A stretch of DNA of 39,482 nt from Dehalococcoidia bacterium. GTDB taxonomy: Bacteria; Chloroflexota; Dehalococcoidia; GIF9; AB-539-J10. Of this stretch, positions 24,075 to 34,298 are shown in pieces. Numbering within the stretch: position 1 is the first letter of the stretch; every line of letters starts with the position of its first letter. The stretch is taken from positions 1 to 39,482 of the forward strand of contig JAGGYM010000006.1 of NCBI GenBank assembly GCA_021162545.1, read 5' to 3'. Under the pieces are notes generated by a model. The model was not told the origin of the DNA. It saw only the letters and a program-made list of their open reading frames with translations, and made no database searches. A program made the position numbers and the translations under genes.

Positions 24075-25178
24075 CTATATATATCCGCTAACCAACATGT
24101 TATCGCCAAACCGATCGAGGGAGACCCCCTTAAGATGCCACGCTTCAGCAATGCTGTCAATACCACGCCCCCCCACTGCTATCCTGGCTTCATTGCCTCC
24201 AATGATGACTGGCGCTATAAACGCCATCACCTTATCCACCAACCGCCGGTCAAAGAGCGACCCCAGAAGCTTGCCCCCTCCTTCTACTAGAACGCTAACG
24301 ACCTTCCTTTCTCCCAGCACCTGAAGCAATTTCTCAATATTTACCAGGCCTTCCTCTCCTGGCAATTCTATTACCTCAGCTCCCACCTGAGCCAAGCGCT
24401 CTTTCTGCTTCCTTCCTAGAGACTCAGCTACAGCAAGCAAAACACACCCCGGATGGTCGAAAACATGAGAGTACGACGGCACTCTGCCATGGCTATCGAC
24501 AGCAACGCGCAACGGCTGTTCCTTTCTCAGCCCACCCCTGCCACCACAACCGCTGCTCGTAAGGCGCGGGTTATCTGCAATAACTGTGCCTGCTCCCACC
24601 ATTATAGCATCCACGGAATGACGCAGCATGCGTGCATACCTTCTGGCGTCGCTGCTGGTAATCCACTTGGAGTCACCCGTCCTGGTGGCTATTTTCCCAT
24701 CAAGACTGGCAGCAAACTTAGCAATAACAAAGGGCTGTCCTGTAGTGATATATTTAACATAAGCTTCATTTATCCTGTAAGCCTCTTGCTGATACTCGCC
24801 CACATAGGTCCTGATGTGAGCATCGTTGAGCTGGCATATCCCCTGTCCTGAAACCACAGGGTTGGGATCAAGCATGGCAACATGTACCTCTGAGATATCA
24901 GCACCTATTATAGCCCCGGTGCAGGGAGGAGTGCGTCCATAATGACAACATGGTTCCAGAGTGACATACATGGTTGCCTTTCTGGCCGCAGCACCAGCCT
25001 GGCGGAGAGCCATCACCTCTGCATGGTCACCACCTGCTGGTTGCGTATATCCCATGCCAACAATAAACCCATCCCTGGCAACGACGGCTCCCACCGCTGG
25101 ATTGGGACTGCTATACCCTACAGCCAGCTCGGCCAGAGAGAGTGCACATTCCATATAATTTACAGGTAGAGTTAACAT
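24075..25178 (-). CDS. ribD: Riboflavin-specific deaminase/reductase
   Basis: The 367-residue bifunctional enzyme carries out the second and third steps from GTP. The N-terminal deaminase (1-145) has the zinc site HAEVMAL plus EPCCHYGRTPPC. The C-terminal reductase (150-367) has KFAASLDGKIATRTGDSKWI, GAGTVIADNPRLT and LVEGGGKLLGSLF. It is the first gene of the rib operon. Upstream is a leader of about 155 nt, in which I see no FMN riboswitch consensus. Confidence 0.97.
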   Translation of the reverse strand: MLTLPVNYMECALSLAELAVGYSSPNPAVGAVVARDGFIVGMGYTQPAGGDHAEVMALRQAGAAARKATMYVTLEPCCHYGRTPPCTGAIIGADISEVHVAMLDPNPVVSGQGICQLNDAHIRTYVGEYQQEAYRINEAYVKYITTGQPFVIAKFAASLDGKIATRTGDSKWITSSDARRYARMLRHSVDAIMVGAGTVIADNPRLTSSGCGGRGGLRKEQPLRVAVDSHGRVPSYSHVFDHPGCVLLAVAESLGRKQKERLAQVGAEVIELPGEEGLVNIEKLLQVLGERKVVSVLVEGGGKLLGSLFDRRLVDKVMAFIAPVIIGGNEARIAVGGRGIDSIAEAWHLKGVSLDRFGDNMLVSGYI

Positions 25179-25333
25179 TTAGAGCCACTCTCTGTCGAAA
25201 CTCTGCACATCTCTCCGCTGCAGCATCACGGCAAGAAATCTACTTACTCAGGTGAAAAATGCACACAGGAAATCCTTAACTTCATTGCCCTCAGCGCCCC
25301 CTCTTCGATTGCGCGATTGCCAGACACCACCCT
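25179..25333 (-). promoter_or_regulatory. Leader of the rib operon
   Basis: This is the transcribed leader predicted from the promoter at 25340-25368. The conserved boxes of the FMN (RFN) riboswitch are not recognisable. A 13-codon open frame (25244-25285, minus) begins with ATG shortly after GAGGG; it may be a chance frame or a leader peptide. Confidence 0.35.
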
Positions 25334-25339
25334 GGAGAG

Positions 25340-25368
25340 ATTGTAGCATCGGGCCTGGCAAAGTGCAA
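25340..25368 (-). promoter_or_regulatory. Promoter of the riboflavin operon
   Basis: On the minus strand, TTGCAC (25368-25363) and TACAAT (25345-25340) are 17 nt apart, with an extended -10 TG immediately ahead (TGC-TACAAT). This is a strong match. Confidence 0.7.
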
Positions 25369-25383
25369 AATGAGATGCTGCCC

Positions 25384-25392
25384 TGCTATAAT
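25384..25392 (+). promoter_or_regulatory. Extended -10 promoter for the archease-rtcB unit
   Basis: TGC-TATAAT is a full extended -10; a matching -35 is weak. The ATG of the first gene is 22 nt downstream of the box. It lies back to back with the rib promoter. Confidence 0.55.
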
Positions 25393-25414
25393 GAATTAAC
25401 GGGAAGTAATATCT

Positions 25415-25735
25415 ATGGAAACTTCTGCTATCATCGCAGCACTGGTGCTTTTACTCATACTGGCATTCTGGATCAGGATCAAACGTCTGCGCAAAAATGT
25501 CAGTGAAGTCCTGGGGAAATTCCGCGAAAACGGAGCAATTAGAGAGAACAGGGCCAAACCGCTGGCCGACATGGGGCTCCGTTCCAAAGCTAAGTATGCC
25601 TTCTTGCTCCGAGACGGACAGGTAGAGGCCTTGACACAGCTCATGCGGCAGGGAATCGTCTGTCAGGCTGAGCGAGACGAGGAAAGCCAGGAGTTGAAAT
25701 TTTACCTCGACGAGCAAAAATGCCCTAATCTATAG
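25415..25735 (+). CDS. Small membrane-anchored protein, unknown
   Basis: No family recognised. The 106 residues begin with a single membrane helix (IIAALVLLLILAFWIRIKRL, about 5-24) with positive residues after it, so the rest probably faces the cytoplasm. The soluble part contains KYAFLLRDGQVEALTQLMRQ and ends in a short acidic segment with one Cys. It is 9 nt ahead of the archease gene and behind an extended -10 promoter, so it appears to be the first gene of the RNA-repair unit. Confidence 0.75.
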   Translation: METSAIIAALVLLLILAFWIRIKRLRKNVSEVLGKFRENGAIRENRAKPLADMGLRSKAKYAFLLRDGQVEALTQLMRQGIVCQAERDEESQELKFYLDEQKCPNL

Positions 25736-25744
25736 CTACACAAC

Positions 25745-26167
25745 TTGGTGGAAAGAGCTTTTGAGACCTTCGACCACACCGCCGATGCGGGCATCGTTGC
25801 CTACGGAGTGAACATGAGGCAGCTTTTTACCAATGCGGCCATGGGCTTATTCAACTTGGTTGCCGACACATCGAGCATCGAGCATAAGCTGGAACGGCAG
25901 GTAGAAATACAGGACAGTGACAGCGAAAATTTGCTGGTAGCGTGGCTCAATGAGCTCATCTATCTCTTCGACGCTGAGCAACTCTTGTTCAGCGACTTCG
26001 AAATCGAAAGCTTGTCCGGCAACTGTCTCAAAGCCACCTGCTTTGGAGAAAAATTTGACCCTGCCAAACACAGATTAAAAACGGGAGTTAAGGCTGCCAC
26101 CTACCATATGCTGAAAATAACCACAGACAGCAACGGTTACAGAACCAGGATAATCTTCGATATTTAG
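25745..26167 (+). CDS. Archease
   Basis: Archease is a small protein that speeds guanylylation of RtcB and allows multiple turnover. The 140 residues contain the family hallmark FDHTADAGIVAYG at about 8-20 and end with an Asp-containing strand (RIIFDI), matching the metal-binding acidic residues. TTG at 25745 or GTG at 25748 may be the start; neither has a clear ribosome binding site. The rtcB gene follows after 9 nt, the pairing common in archaea and some bacteria. Confidence 0.94.
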   Translation: MVERAFETFDHTADAGIVAYGVNMRQLFTNAAMGLFNLVADTSSIEHKLERQVEIQDSDSENLLVAWLNELIYLFDAEQLLFSDFEIESLSGNCLKATCFGEKFDPAKHRLKTGVKAATYHMLKITTDSNGYRTRIIFDI

Positions 26168-26176
26168 GAATTAATC

Positions 26177-27634
26177 ATGACCCAATGGCAAGGGAAACTT
26201 TTCCCCATAGATAATTACCGCTGGCAAATTCCCCGGAACTACAAGGAGGGGATGAAAGTCCCCGGTTTAATCTATGCCAGCCAGGAAATGATGGCCTCCA
26301 TTTGCAAAGAACAAACGCTGGAACAAGTCGCCAACGTCGCTTCTCTTCCTGGCATAGTCAAATATTCTCTAGCCATGCCAGATATCCACTGGGGCTATGG
26401 ATTCCCCATAGGGGGCGTAGCGGCGATGGACTTAGAGGAAGGGGTAATTTCACCGGGAGGAGTAGGCTATGACATCAATTGCGGCGTCAGGATGTTACGC
26501 ACCGATCTCCATGAAAATGATGTCAGGCCCAGGATCGACCGCTTAATCAATGAGCTCTACGATAACGTTCCCTCAGGGCTGGGTTCCGAGGGGAAGGTAA
26601 AGGTAAGCCAGAAAGAGCTGAAGAAACTGATGGTTGAGGGAGCACGCCGGGCAATAAAACTGGGCATGGGATTCGAAGATGACATAGAAACTACAGAGGA
26701 GAATGGATGTCTGGGAGGCGCCGACCCAGAAAAGGTAAGTGACAGGGCCATAAAGAGAGGTATGCCTCAAGCGGGCACGCTGGGCTCAGGAAACCACTTC
26801 CTCGAAATTCAAGCAGTGGAGGAAATCTTCGACCCCCATGCTGCCAGCGTCATGGGCATTAGTGAAATCGGACAGGTTTTGATCCTGATCCACACCGGTT
26901 CCCGCGGTTTCGGCCACCAGGTTTGCACCGACCACCTGCGCGTCATGGAGAAAGCAGTTATTCAATATGGAATAGAGCTCCCTGACCGACAGCTTGCCTG
27001 TGCCCCCATCAATTCCAGAGAGGGCAAGAACTATCTGGCAGCCATGGCATGCGCTGCCAATTATGCCTGGTTTAACCGGCAATGCATTGCCCACTGGACC
27101 AGGGAAAGCTTCTGCAAAGTCCTCGGCAAAAGCGCTGAGGAACTCGGGATAAGACAGATATATGATGTCGCTCATAACATCGCCAAGATAGAAGAACACG
27201 TAGTAGGTGGACAGATGATGAAAGTATGTGTACATCGCAAAGGAGCCACCCGGGCTTTCCCTCCCGGGCATAAAGACATCCCTCAAAGGTATAAGGAGAT
27301 AGGACAACCGGTGCTTATTCCTGGTGATATGGGGCGCTGCTCCTTCATAGCAGCAGGAACGCAGAAAGCGATGGAGGAAACCTTTGGCTCCACATGCCAC
27401 GGTGCAGGGAGGGTGCTCAGCCGTAGTGCCGCCAGACGAAGCATCAGCGGCAGGGACGTAGTTCACGAGATGCAGAAGAGAAACATTACCATCAGGACAG
27501 GAGACATTTCTTCACTGGCAGAAGAGGCATCTCTGGCCTATAAGGACGTCACCGAGGTAATTGACGTCGTTCACCAGAGTGGGATCTCCAGAAAAATAGC
27601 CAGAACGGTGCCCCTGGGCGTTATCAAAGGCTAA
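26177..27634 (+). CDS. rtcB: RNA-splicing ligase RtcB
   Basis: Joins 2',3'-cyclic phosphate (3'-phosphate) and 5'-hydroxyl RNA ends using GTP and manganese. The 485-residue length is that of the archaeal-type enzyme. Metal-site motifs are GGVGYDINCGVRML (Asp, Cys), GTLGSGNHFLE (His), HTGSRGFGHQV (His) and AHNIAKIEEH (His). The catalytic histidine that takes GMP lies in VHRKGATRAFPPGH. All key residues appear intact. It probably serves tRNA repair. It converges with cimA, with 75 nt between and no clear terminator. Confidence 0.97.
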   Translation: MTQWQGKLFPIDNYRWQIPRNYKEGMKVPGLIYASQEMMASICKEQTLEQVANVASLPGIVKYSLAMPDIHWGYGFPIGGVAAMDLEEGVISPGGVGYDINCGVRMLRTDLHENDVRPRIDRLINELYDNVPSGLGSEGKVKVSQKELKKLMVEGARRAIKLGMGFEDDIETTEENGCLGGADPEKVSDRAIKRGMPQAGTLGSGNHFLEIQAVEEIFDPHAASVMGISEIGQVLILIHTGSRGFGHQVCTDHLRVMEKAVIQYGIELPDRQLACAPINSREGKNYLAAMACAANYAWFNRQCIAHWTRESFCKVLGKSAEELGIRQIYDVAHNIAKIEEHVVGGQMMKVCVHRKGATRAFPPGHKDIPQRYKEIGQPVLIPGDMGRCSFIAAGTQKAMEETFGSTCHGAGRVLSRSAARRSISGRDVVHEMQKRNITIRTGDISSLAEEASLAYKDVTEVIDVVHQSGISRKIARTVPLGVIKG

Positions 27635-27709
27635 CACCAGCAACATAATAAGAAGACCATAACGAGAAGGAGGCTCCAGGTTCCTAACGCAATCCGGGGC
27701 GGACCTGTT

Positions 27710-29299
27710 CTAGTTGGGCTTCCCCTGTTTCACCAGCCAGTATTCTATGCTGTCTGCCAGTGCCAGCCAGCTGGCCTCAATGATATTGGCCGAGCTGCCC
27801 ACCGTCCGCCAGTGTTCCCCGCCGTCACTAGAATCGATCAGCACGCGGACCTTGGCAGCAGTCCCGGCAGTTTCTTCCAGGATTCGCACCTTGTAGTCCG
27901 TAAGAGTTACAGCAATCAGATCAGGATAAAACTGGAGTAAAGCCTTGCGTAGAGCTTGATCCAGCGCATTCACCGGGCCATCTCCCTCAGCAGCCGTATG
28001 CACTACCTTACCATCCACCCTGACCTTAATTGTAGCTTCTGACAGCAATTCTTCAGTATTCCCGCTAAGGGGAAGACGGCGACGGCTCTCCACTACCACC
28101 ATGAAATCAACCAGCTCGAACGGTGGCTGATAGGCAGATTGAGTCCGGCGAAGCAAGAGATCAAAAGAAGCTTCAGCAGTGTCGTATTGAAAGCCCTGGC
28201 TTTCCAGTGCTTTAACCTGCCTGAGAACCTTTCCAACTTCTTTACTCCCGAGAGGGGGTAAGCCAAACTCACTGGCTTTATAAATGACACTCCTCTTGCC
28301 CGCCAGTTCAGAGATAATGACCTGCGGGCGATTGCCCACCAGCTTGGGGTTAATGTGCTGGTAGCTATCCTGCCACTTCATCAAACCGGAGACATGTATG
28401 CCCCCCTTATGGGCAAAGGCACTGGCCCCAACGTAGGGAAGCCGATTGTAGTGAGGTTGATTGGCAACTTCAGAAACAAAATGAGAGACATCGCTGAGTC
28501 TGGTTAACTGCTCTTTAGTGACACAATTGATATTCATCTTGAGCTTCAAGGTCGGGATAAGAGAACAAAGGTTGGTGTTACCGCAACGCTCACCATAGTT
28601 ATTGATAGTCCCCTGGATCTGGATTATCCCCGCTTCAAAGGCAGCCAGAGAGTTTGCCACCGCAAGCTCGCTATCGTTGTGAGCATGAATACCCAGAGGA
28701 ACAGAGGTCACTCCTCGAACATCACCGACAGCCTTCGTTATCTGCCGGGGCAAACTGCCTCCATTGGTATCGCACAGAACAACGCACTCAGCTCCAGAGG
28801 CTGCCGCCTGAACTGCTACCTCAAGCGCGTATCCAGGATTTGATTTATAGCCATCAAAGAAGTGCTCCGCATCAAAGAAAACCCCTACTCCCCTAGATTT
28901 AAGGTATTCTATCGAATCCGCAATCATTGCCAGATTTTCTTCCAGGGTAGTTTCTAAAACCTGTGTTACCTGTTTATCCCAGCTTTTGCCCACAATGGTA
29001 ACCACTTCTGTTCCGGCTTCCAGAAGGGCCTGCAGGTTGGCATCCTCCTCTGCCCTGACTCCCAAACGCCTGGTACTGCCAAAAGCAACCAGCGTGGCAT
29101 TATTCAGGTGCAACTCCTTCGCCCTGGAAAAGAACTCGGTATCCTTCGGATTGGAACCAGGCCAGCCGCCTTCAATGAAGTTGATGCCCAACTCATCCAG
29201 TTTCTGAGCGATCTTCAATTTATCCTCTGCAGAAAAGGAAATCCCTTCCTGCTGGGTGCCATCCCTCAGAGTTGTGTCGTAAATCTGCACCTTTCTCAT
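27710..29299 (-). CDS. cimA: (R)-citramalate synthase
   Basis: Condenses pyruvate and acetyl-CoA to citramalate, giving 2-oxobutyrate for isoleucine without threonine. The 529 residues from ATG 29299 begin MRKVQIYDTTLRDGTQQEG. Family motifs include IHAHNDSELAVANSLAAF and NNYGERCGNTNLCSLIP, and a C-terminal LeuA-type allosteric domain starts at about 400. DTTLRDGTQQE with the NNYGERCGN segment separates it from LeuA, which reads [14 protein letters not shown] 51 nt upstream is in frame but lacks support; AAGGGGA precedes the ATG. It is the last gene of the ilv-leu operon. Confidence 0.93.
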   Translation of the reverse strand: MRKVQIYDTTLRDGTQQEGISFSAEDKLKIAQKLDELGINFIEGGWPGSNPKDTEFFSRAKELHLNNATLVAFGSTRRLGVRAEEDANLQALLEAGTEVVTIVGKSWDKQVTQVLETTLEENLAMIADSIEYLKSRGVGVFFDAEHFFDGYKSNPGYALEVAVQAAASGAECVVLCDTNGGSLPRQITKAVGDVRGVTSVPLGIHAHNDSELAVANSLAAFEAGIIQIQGTINNYGERCGNTNLCSLIPTLKLKMNINCVTKEQLTRLSDVSHFVSEVANQPHYNRLPYVGASAFAHKGGIHVSGLMKWQDSYQHINPKLVGNRPQVIISELAGKRSVIYKASEFGLPPLGSKEVGKVLRQVKALESQGFQYDTAEASFDLLLRRTQSAYQPPFELVDFMVVVESRRRLPLSGNTEELLSEATIKVRVDGKVVHTAAEGDGPVNALDQALRKALLQFYPDLIAVTLTDYKVRILEETAGTAAKVRVLIDSSDGGEHWRTVGSSANIIEASWLALADSIEYWLVKQGKPN

Positions 29300-29353
29300 C
29301 GAACGTTCCCCTTTTTCAGATATTCCATGAACGCTTCTGCTACCCTCCACCTT

Positions 29354-30436
29354 CTAAATCCTGTTTGCAATTACTTCCCCCACCTCCTTCGTCCCTACCT
29401 CAATTTTATTCTCCGACATGATATCACTGGTTCTGTATCCCTCTTCCAATGCAGCAAAAACGGCCCTCTCCACAGCCGCAGCTTCTACTTCCAGTCCAAA
29501 AGAGTGGCGCAGCATCATAGCCACGCTCAGGATAGTAGCGATGGGATTGGCTATGTTTTGCCCCGCTATATAGGGGGCGCTTCCATGGATCGGCTCATAT
29601 AGACCAAAGGTTTTCCCTCGGGCAACTCCCGCCAAACTGGCTGAAGGCAACATTCCCATCGAGCCAGCCAGTACAGAAGCTTCATCTGTAAGAATATCAC
29701 CAAACATGTTCTCCGTAACCAGGACATCCAGCCCTCCAGGGTTCTGGATGATCTGCATGGCACAGGCATCCACCAGCATGTGTTGTAGCTCAACATCAGG
29801 ATAGTCAGCAGAAATCTCCATGGCGATTTGCCGCCACAAGCGGGATGATTGGAGGACATTGGCTTTATCTACCGAAGTTAACTTTTTGCGACGGCCACGA
29901 GCTATTTCGAAACCAACTCTCAATATCCGCTCGATCTCCGCCTCAGAGTAAGACAGCGTATCAACAGCCTGCCTCCCCTGAGGAGTCTGCCACTGTTTCT
30001 TGGGCTGACTGAAATAAAGTCCTCCGGTAAGTTCCCTGACGACCATTAAGTCAACCCCCTCTGCTATCTCCGGCTTAAGCGGAGTGGAGTTAGCCAGCAC
30101 GGCAAAGGTCTTCACCGGCCGCAGATTGGCGAACACTTCCAGCCCCTTCCGCAGGGCCAGAAGGCCATCCTCAGGATGGACCCTGGCCTGAGGATCATCC
30201 CACTTTGGCCCCCCGACCGCCCCCAGCAATACGGCATCACATCGCCGGCACATATCCAGCGTCTTTTCACTCAAGGCCGTGCCGCAGGCATCTATGGCAC
30301 AGCCACCCATGAGGTCCCACTGCAGGCGAAACTCATGTCCGAATTTCCCGCCTACTGCTTGCAGAACCTTTATCCCCTCATCTATGACTTCAGGCCCCAC
30401 GCCATCACCAGGTAAGACCGCTATCTCAAATTCCAT
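29354..30436 (-). CDS. leuB: 3-isopropylmalate dehydrogenase
   Basis: Oxidatively decarboxylates 3-isopropylmalate in leucine synthesis and the methylmalate analogue in the citramalate route. The 360 residues show [42 protein letters not shown], the catalytic Lys in [11 protein letters not shown], and the metal-site [19 protein letters not shown]. The length is normal. It starts 2 nt after leuD and is 54 nt ahead of the chosen cimA start. Confidence 0.97.
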   Translation of the reverse strand: MEFEIAVLPGDGVGPEVIDEGIKVLQAVGGKFGHEFRLQWDLMGGCAIDACGTALSEKTLDMCRRCDAVLLGAVGGPKWDDPQARVHPEDGLLALRKGLEVFANLRPVKTFAVLANSTPLKPEIAEGVDLMVVRELTGGLYFSQPKKQWQTPQGRQAVDTLSYSEAEIERILRVGFEIARGRRKKLTSVDKANVLQSSRLWRQIAMEISADYPDVELQHMLVDACAMQIIQNPGGLDVLVTENMFGDILTDEASVLAGSMGMLPSASLAGVARGKTFGLYEPIHGSAPYIAGQNIANPIATILSVAMMLRHSFGLEVEAAAVERAVFAALEEGYRTSDIMSENKIEVGTKEVGEVIANRI

Positions 30437-30438
30437 CT

Positions 30439-30936
30439 CTATCTCCCGGACAACCTGCCGCTGGTATATTCAATCAGCCCCCCGGCATTGATAATTTCCA
30501 TCATGAACGCAGGATAGGGATTAGCTTTGAACACTTTTTGTCTGGACACATTGTTAATCTCACCCGTGGACAAATCCACCTCTACAAGATCGCCGTCTTC
30601 ATTTTCTTCTGCCGCTTCATCGCACTCCATAAGGGGCAGGCCTATATTAACGGCATTGCGAAAGAAAATGCGCGCAAAGCTTTGAGCAATGACACAGGAC
30701 ACGCCGCAAGCTTTGATAGCCAGAGGAGCATGCTCACGGGAGGAACCGCAGCCAAAATTAGCAGTAGCGACTATGATATCTCCGGGCTCAACTTTAGCTG
30801 TAAATTCAGCATCGATATCCTCCATGCAGTGCTTCGCCAGCTCACCTGGTTCGGAAACGTTCAGGTAGCGCGCGGGGATGATGACGTCCGTGTTGACATT
30901 GGCACCAAATTTATGGATTTTACCCTTCAGTTTCAA
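30439..30936 (-). CDS. leuD: 3-isopropylmalate dehydratase small subunit
   Basis: Pairs with LeuC to isomerise 2- to 3-isopropylmalate. The 165-residue form is the short archaeal-type subunit (E. coli 201), with [20 protein letters not shown] and [19 protein letters not shown]. The start is TTG with a GGAGGAGAGG ribosome binding site. It is 43 nt after leuC. Confidence 0.96.
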   Translation of the reverse strand: MKLKGKIHKFGANVNTDVIIPARYLNVSEPGELAKHCMEDIDAEFTAKVEPGDIIVATANFGCGSSREHAPLAIKACGVSCVIAQSFARIFFRNAVNIGLPLMECDEAAEENEDGDLVEVDLSTGEINNVSRQKVFKANPYPAFMMEIINAGGLIEYTSGRLSGR

Positions 30937-30979
30937 GTTAATCCTCTCCTCCGCTAGAAGCTATCTCCACTTCGCGCGC

Positions 30980-32263
30980 TCAGCCCGCAATTTCCTCAGG
31001 ACTTCCAATTCTCCCCAGAACAGCGCTGGCGGCTGCTACCGCTGGATTGGCCAGATATACTTCAGCGTCGGGGCTTCCCATCCTGCCCACGAAGTTTCTG
31101 TTCGTGGTAGAGAGGCAACGCTCGCCAGCAGCCAGAACTCCCATATGTCCCCCAAGGCATGGGCCACAGGTAGGAGTACTTACTGCAATCCCTGCCCCTA
31201 TAAAGGTTTCTATCAATCCCTCTTTCAAGGCATCAAGGTAAACTTGCTGTGAACCTGGTATGACGATGCACCTCAAATTGGAATTTACCTGCCTACCCTT
31301 GAGAATTTCGGCTGCCAGCCTCAAATCCCCCAGGCGGCCATTGGTGCAACTGCCGATTAATACCTGGTCCAGTTCTACGTCACCCGCCTGGCTGACAGGC
31401 CTGACGTTGGAGGGGAGATGGGGAAAAGCTACCTGGGGCTCAATCTTTGATACGTCGTACTCAATCACACCGGCATATTCCGCATCCTCATCCGACCGGT
31501 ATACCGAATAACTTCGAGACCGCCCGGATATTTTGCCTTTCGCCACAGTACCGCGAAGATACTCCTCAGCCTTGTAATCCACATCACAAATTCCGGCTTT
31601 AGCGCCAGCCTCAATAGCCATATTGGCCATAGTGAAGCGCCCCTCCATGGGCAGGGCTTCTATGGCTTCGCCGCAGAACTCCATCACCGAGTAAAGCGCC
31701 CCATCGACGCCGATATCTCCAATGGTGTAGAGAATAAGGTCTTTGCCACCAACCCACTCCCCCAATTTGCCATGATAGATAAACTTAATCGTGGGTGGCA
31801 CCTTCATCCATATCTCACCCGTGGCCATAGCCACTGCGATGTCAGTTGACCCCATACCTGTAGCAAAAGCTCCCAGGGCACCGTGTGTGCAAGTATGAGA
31901 ATCAGCCCCGACGATAACCTCACCAGGCATGACAAAACCCTGTTCAGGCAGGATAACGTGCTCGATTCCCATTCTGCCCACCTCAAAATAAACCACACCC
32001 TGCTGCCTGGCAAACTCTCGCACGAGTTTCGCCTGCTCCGCGGAGGAGATGTCTTTGTTGGGGCAGAAATGGTCAGGAACCAGGACCACTTTTGCGGCAT
32101 CGAAGACCCTGGACACTCCGAGCCGCTGAAATTCCCTTATCGCCAGGGGCGCCGTGATATCGTTAGCCAGCACCAGGTCAACGCTGGCATTTAAGAATTC
32201 ACCAGGCCTGACTTTTTCCCTGCCACAATGCGCGGCTAAAATCTTTTCCGCTAACGTTCCCAT
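30980..32263 (-). CDS. leuC: 3-isopropylmalate dehydratase large subunit
   Basis: The [4Fe-4S] aconitase-family catalytic subunit. From ATG 32263 (GGTGG 9 nt ahead; the TTG just before is less likely) it has 427 residues, the shorter archaeal/thermophile type. Substrate and cluster motifs are [32 protein letters not shown] (first cluster Cys) and [10 protein letters not shown] (second and third). In this operon it would also process citramalate, as archaeal-type LeuCD can. A 76-nt gap separates it from the mgtC-like gene. Confidence 0.96.
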   Translation of the reverse strand: MGTLAEKILAAHCGREKVRPGEFLNASVDLVLANDITAPLAIREFQRLGVSRVFDAAKVVLVPDHFCPNKDISSAEQAKLVREFARQQGVVYFEVGRMGIEHVILPEQGFVMPGEVIVGADSHTCTHGALGAFATGMGSTDIAVAMATGEIWMKVPPTIKFIYHGKLGEWVGGKDLILYTIGDIGVDGALYSVMEFCGEAIEALPMEGRFTMANMAIEAGAKAGICDVDYKAEEYLRGTVAKGKISGRSRSYSVYRSDEDAEYAGVIEYDVSKIEPQVAFPHLPSNVRPVSQAGDVELDQVLIGSCTNGRLGDLRLAAEILKGRQVNSNLRCIVIPGSQQVYLDALKEGLIETFIGAGIAVSTPTCGPCLGGHMGVLAAGERCLSTTNRNFVGRMGSPDAEVYLANPAVAAASAVLGRIGSPEEIAG

Positions 32264-32339
32264 CAAAGCAATCCACCTTTCATCAAGCTTCTATCCTATA
32301 CTGTCCGGCGAGAAGAAATCAAAGTGGCGACGAATCACT

Positions 32340-32744
32340 CTATCCATGGATTTTGGGAAGCAAGATAACAATCACCGTGACAAGAGTCACAACAGCAGCA
32401 ATAGAACAGAGCCCTGCTCCGGCGGCCATGCCTATGGCAGCAGTTACCCAGATAACCGCTGCGCTGGTTACCCCTGCAACCCCACCCTCATGCATACCCC
32501 GAAAGATAACGCCAGCTCCAATGAAGCCAACTCCTGCCACTATCCCAGCAGCAACGCGCGCGGGATCCGCCACATTGCTGAAACCAAAAATAGAGACCAC
32601 CGTGAACAGTGCCGCCCCCATAGAAATACAAATATGCGTACGTAAACCCGCCGACTTGCCTGCTCGCTCCCGGTGATAACCAATGCCTGCTCCCAGGACA
32701 GCAGCCAGCAACAAACGCAAAACTACATCCAGCCACGGGCTCAC
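32340..32744 (-). CDS. MgtC/SapB family membrane protein
   Basis: The 134-residue protein is nearly all hydrophobic with about four to five membrane helices. It carries the MgtC/SapB signature near the N-terminus ([26 protein letters not shown]) and [18 protein letters not shown] followed by [15 protein letters not shown]. It lacks the C-terminal ACT-like cytoplasmic domain of Salmonella MgtC (about 230 residues). The family is linked to magnesium limitation and membrane potential control, with no agreed transport activity. Its GTG start overlaps the leuA stop by 4 nt, so it is translated as part of the amino-acid operon. Confidence 0.9.
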   Translation of the reverse strand: MSPWLDVVLRLLLAAVLGAGIGYHRERAGKSAGLRTHICISMGAALFTVVSIFGFSNVADPARVAAGIVAGVGFIGAGVIFRGMHEGGVAGVTSAAVIWVTAAIGMAAGAGLCSIAAVVTLVTVIVILLPKIHG

Positions 32745-34279
32745 CTGGCTTCCTCCATCTCCTTTGCTTTTGCCTTACTGGCCAGCAAGCGATTCAAAGC
32801 ATTTATATATGCCTTGGCACTGGCCACAATAATATCGGTAGAGGCACCACGCCCGGTATAAGTCACACCATCACTCTCGATCCTGATTAACACCTCACCA
32901 ATAGCATCGATTCCTTCTGTAACCGACTTAATGGTGAACTCCGTGAGTTTATTGGGCACACCAACTATGCGGTTAAAAACCTTGTATATGGCATCCACTG
33001 GACCTGTACCCAGAGCAGCATCAGCCAGGATTCGTCCATCAGGATCAATGAGCCTTACCGTAGCTGTAGGTAGATTATGATTACCACAGGAAACTTCAAT
33101 GTGGTCAAGGTGATATGCTTCTTGGGAAGTACGCAGTTCTTCATCCACGAGAGATTCGATATCGCGGTCCGTGATCTCTCTCTTCTTATCGGCTAACTCC
33201 TTAAACCTTTGAAAAGCCTGGTTTATATTTTCTTTGCCCAGGACATACCCGAGCTCAGCCAACCGCTCCTTAAAAGCATGCTTGCCGCTCAATTTGCTTA
33301 GCACCAGGTTGCTCGCAGGAATCCCAACCGATTTCGGGTCCATAATTTCGTAAGTAATGGCTTTCTTGAGTACCCCGTCCTGATGAATTCCTGACTGGTG
33401 ACGAAAGGCATTTGCTCCTACGATAGCTTTATTCGGCTGGATGGAAAACCCTGTAAGTTCACTCACCAGGCGACTTGCTCTGTAGATTCGAGTGGTATCG
33501 ATATTGGTGGTAAGTCCAAAGAAGTCATGGCGAGTTTTTAGCGCCATGACAATTTCTTCCAGGGAAGCATTGCCTGCTCGCTCTCCAATGCCATTAACGG
33601 TACATTCAACCTGGCGCGCCCCTGCAGTGACCGCTTCAAGGCTGTTTGCCACAGCCAATCCCAAATCGTTGTGGCAATGCACACTGAGCATAGCCTTATG
33701 TATATTGGGCACGTTTTCCTTAATGCCCTTGATCAGGGCACCAAACTCCTGAGGAGTAGCATATCCCACGGTATCGGGAATATTAACCGTCGTCGCTCCG
33801 GCATCAATCACCGCCTCCAGGATACGGTAAAGGAAAGCAGGTTCGGCACGGCTGGCATCCATAGGAGTAAACTCCACATCTTCCAGATAACTCCTGGCCC
33901 GGGCTACCATGTCGCGGGAACCTTCAAGCATTTCTTCTCTACTTTTGTTAAGCTGAAAAGAAAGATGTATATCGGAAGCTGAAAAGAAGATGTGAATCCT
34001 GGGATGCGCAGCTGCTTTGACTGCCTCCCATGCTTTATCTACAGCTTCAGCACTACAATAAGACAGGGCACAAATTACGGGCTGCCTGATTTCCCGTGCA
34101 ACGAGGGAGACAGATTCAAAGTCACCTGGTGAGCTGGCAGGAAAGCCAGCTTCTATAACATCGACGCCAAGTTCTTCCAACTGGCGGGCTATCTCTAGTT
34201 TTTCCCGAGCATTGAGGCTCGCTCCAGCTGCTTGCTCTCCGTCACGCAAGGTGGTATCGAAGATGATTACCCTATCCAT
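32741..34279 (-). CDS. leuA: 2-isopropylmalate synthase
   Basis: Committed step of leucine synthesis: acetyl-CoA plus 2-oxoisovalerate. The 512 residues have the catalytic TIM barrel with [18 protein letters not shown] at the start, [17 protein letters not shown] (metal ligands) and [19 protein letters not shown]. From about 390 there is a leucine-binding allosteric domain ([17 protein letters not shown]). Feedback inhibition by leucine is expected. It lies 19 nt after ilvC and overlaps the mgtC-like gene by 4 nt. Confidence 0.97.
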   Translation of the reverse strand: MDRVIIFDTTLRDGEQAAGASLNAREKLEIARQLEELGVDVIEAGFPASSPGDFESVSLVAREIRQPVICALSYCSAEAVDKAWEAVKAAAHPRIHIFFSASDIHLSFQLNKSREEMLEGSRDMVARARSYLEDVEFTPMDASRAEPAFLYRILEAVIDAGATTVNIPDTVGYATPQEFGALIKGIKENVPNIHKAMLSVHCHNDLGLAVANSLEAVTAGARQVECTVNGIGERAGNASLEEIVMALKTRHDFFGLTTNIDTTRIYRASRLVSELTGFSIQPNKAIVGANAFRHQSGIHQDGVLKKAITYEIMDPKSVGIPASNLVLSKLSGKHAFKERLAELGYVLGKENINQAFQRFKELADKKREITDRDIESLVDEELRTSQEAYHLDHIEVSCGNHNLPTATVRLIDPDGRILADAALGTGPVDAIYKVFNRIVGVPNKLTEFTIKSVTEGIDAIGEVLIRIESDGVTYTGRGASTDIIVASAKAYINALNRLLASKAKAKEMEEAR

Positions 34280-34298
34280 GAGCTTATTCTTCCAAAAG

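Noticed and set aside
25179-25333. FMN riboswitch upstream of ribD
   Set aside because: None of the conserved RFN sequence boxes could be found on the minus strand.
27635-27709. Terminator between rtcB and cimA
   Set aside because: Only short imperfect inverted repeats are present and there is no T-rich tract on either strand.
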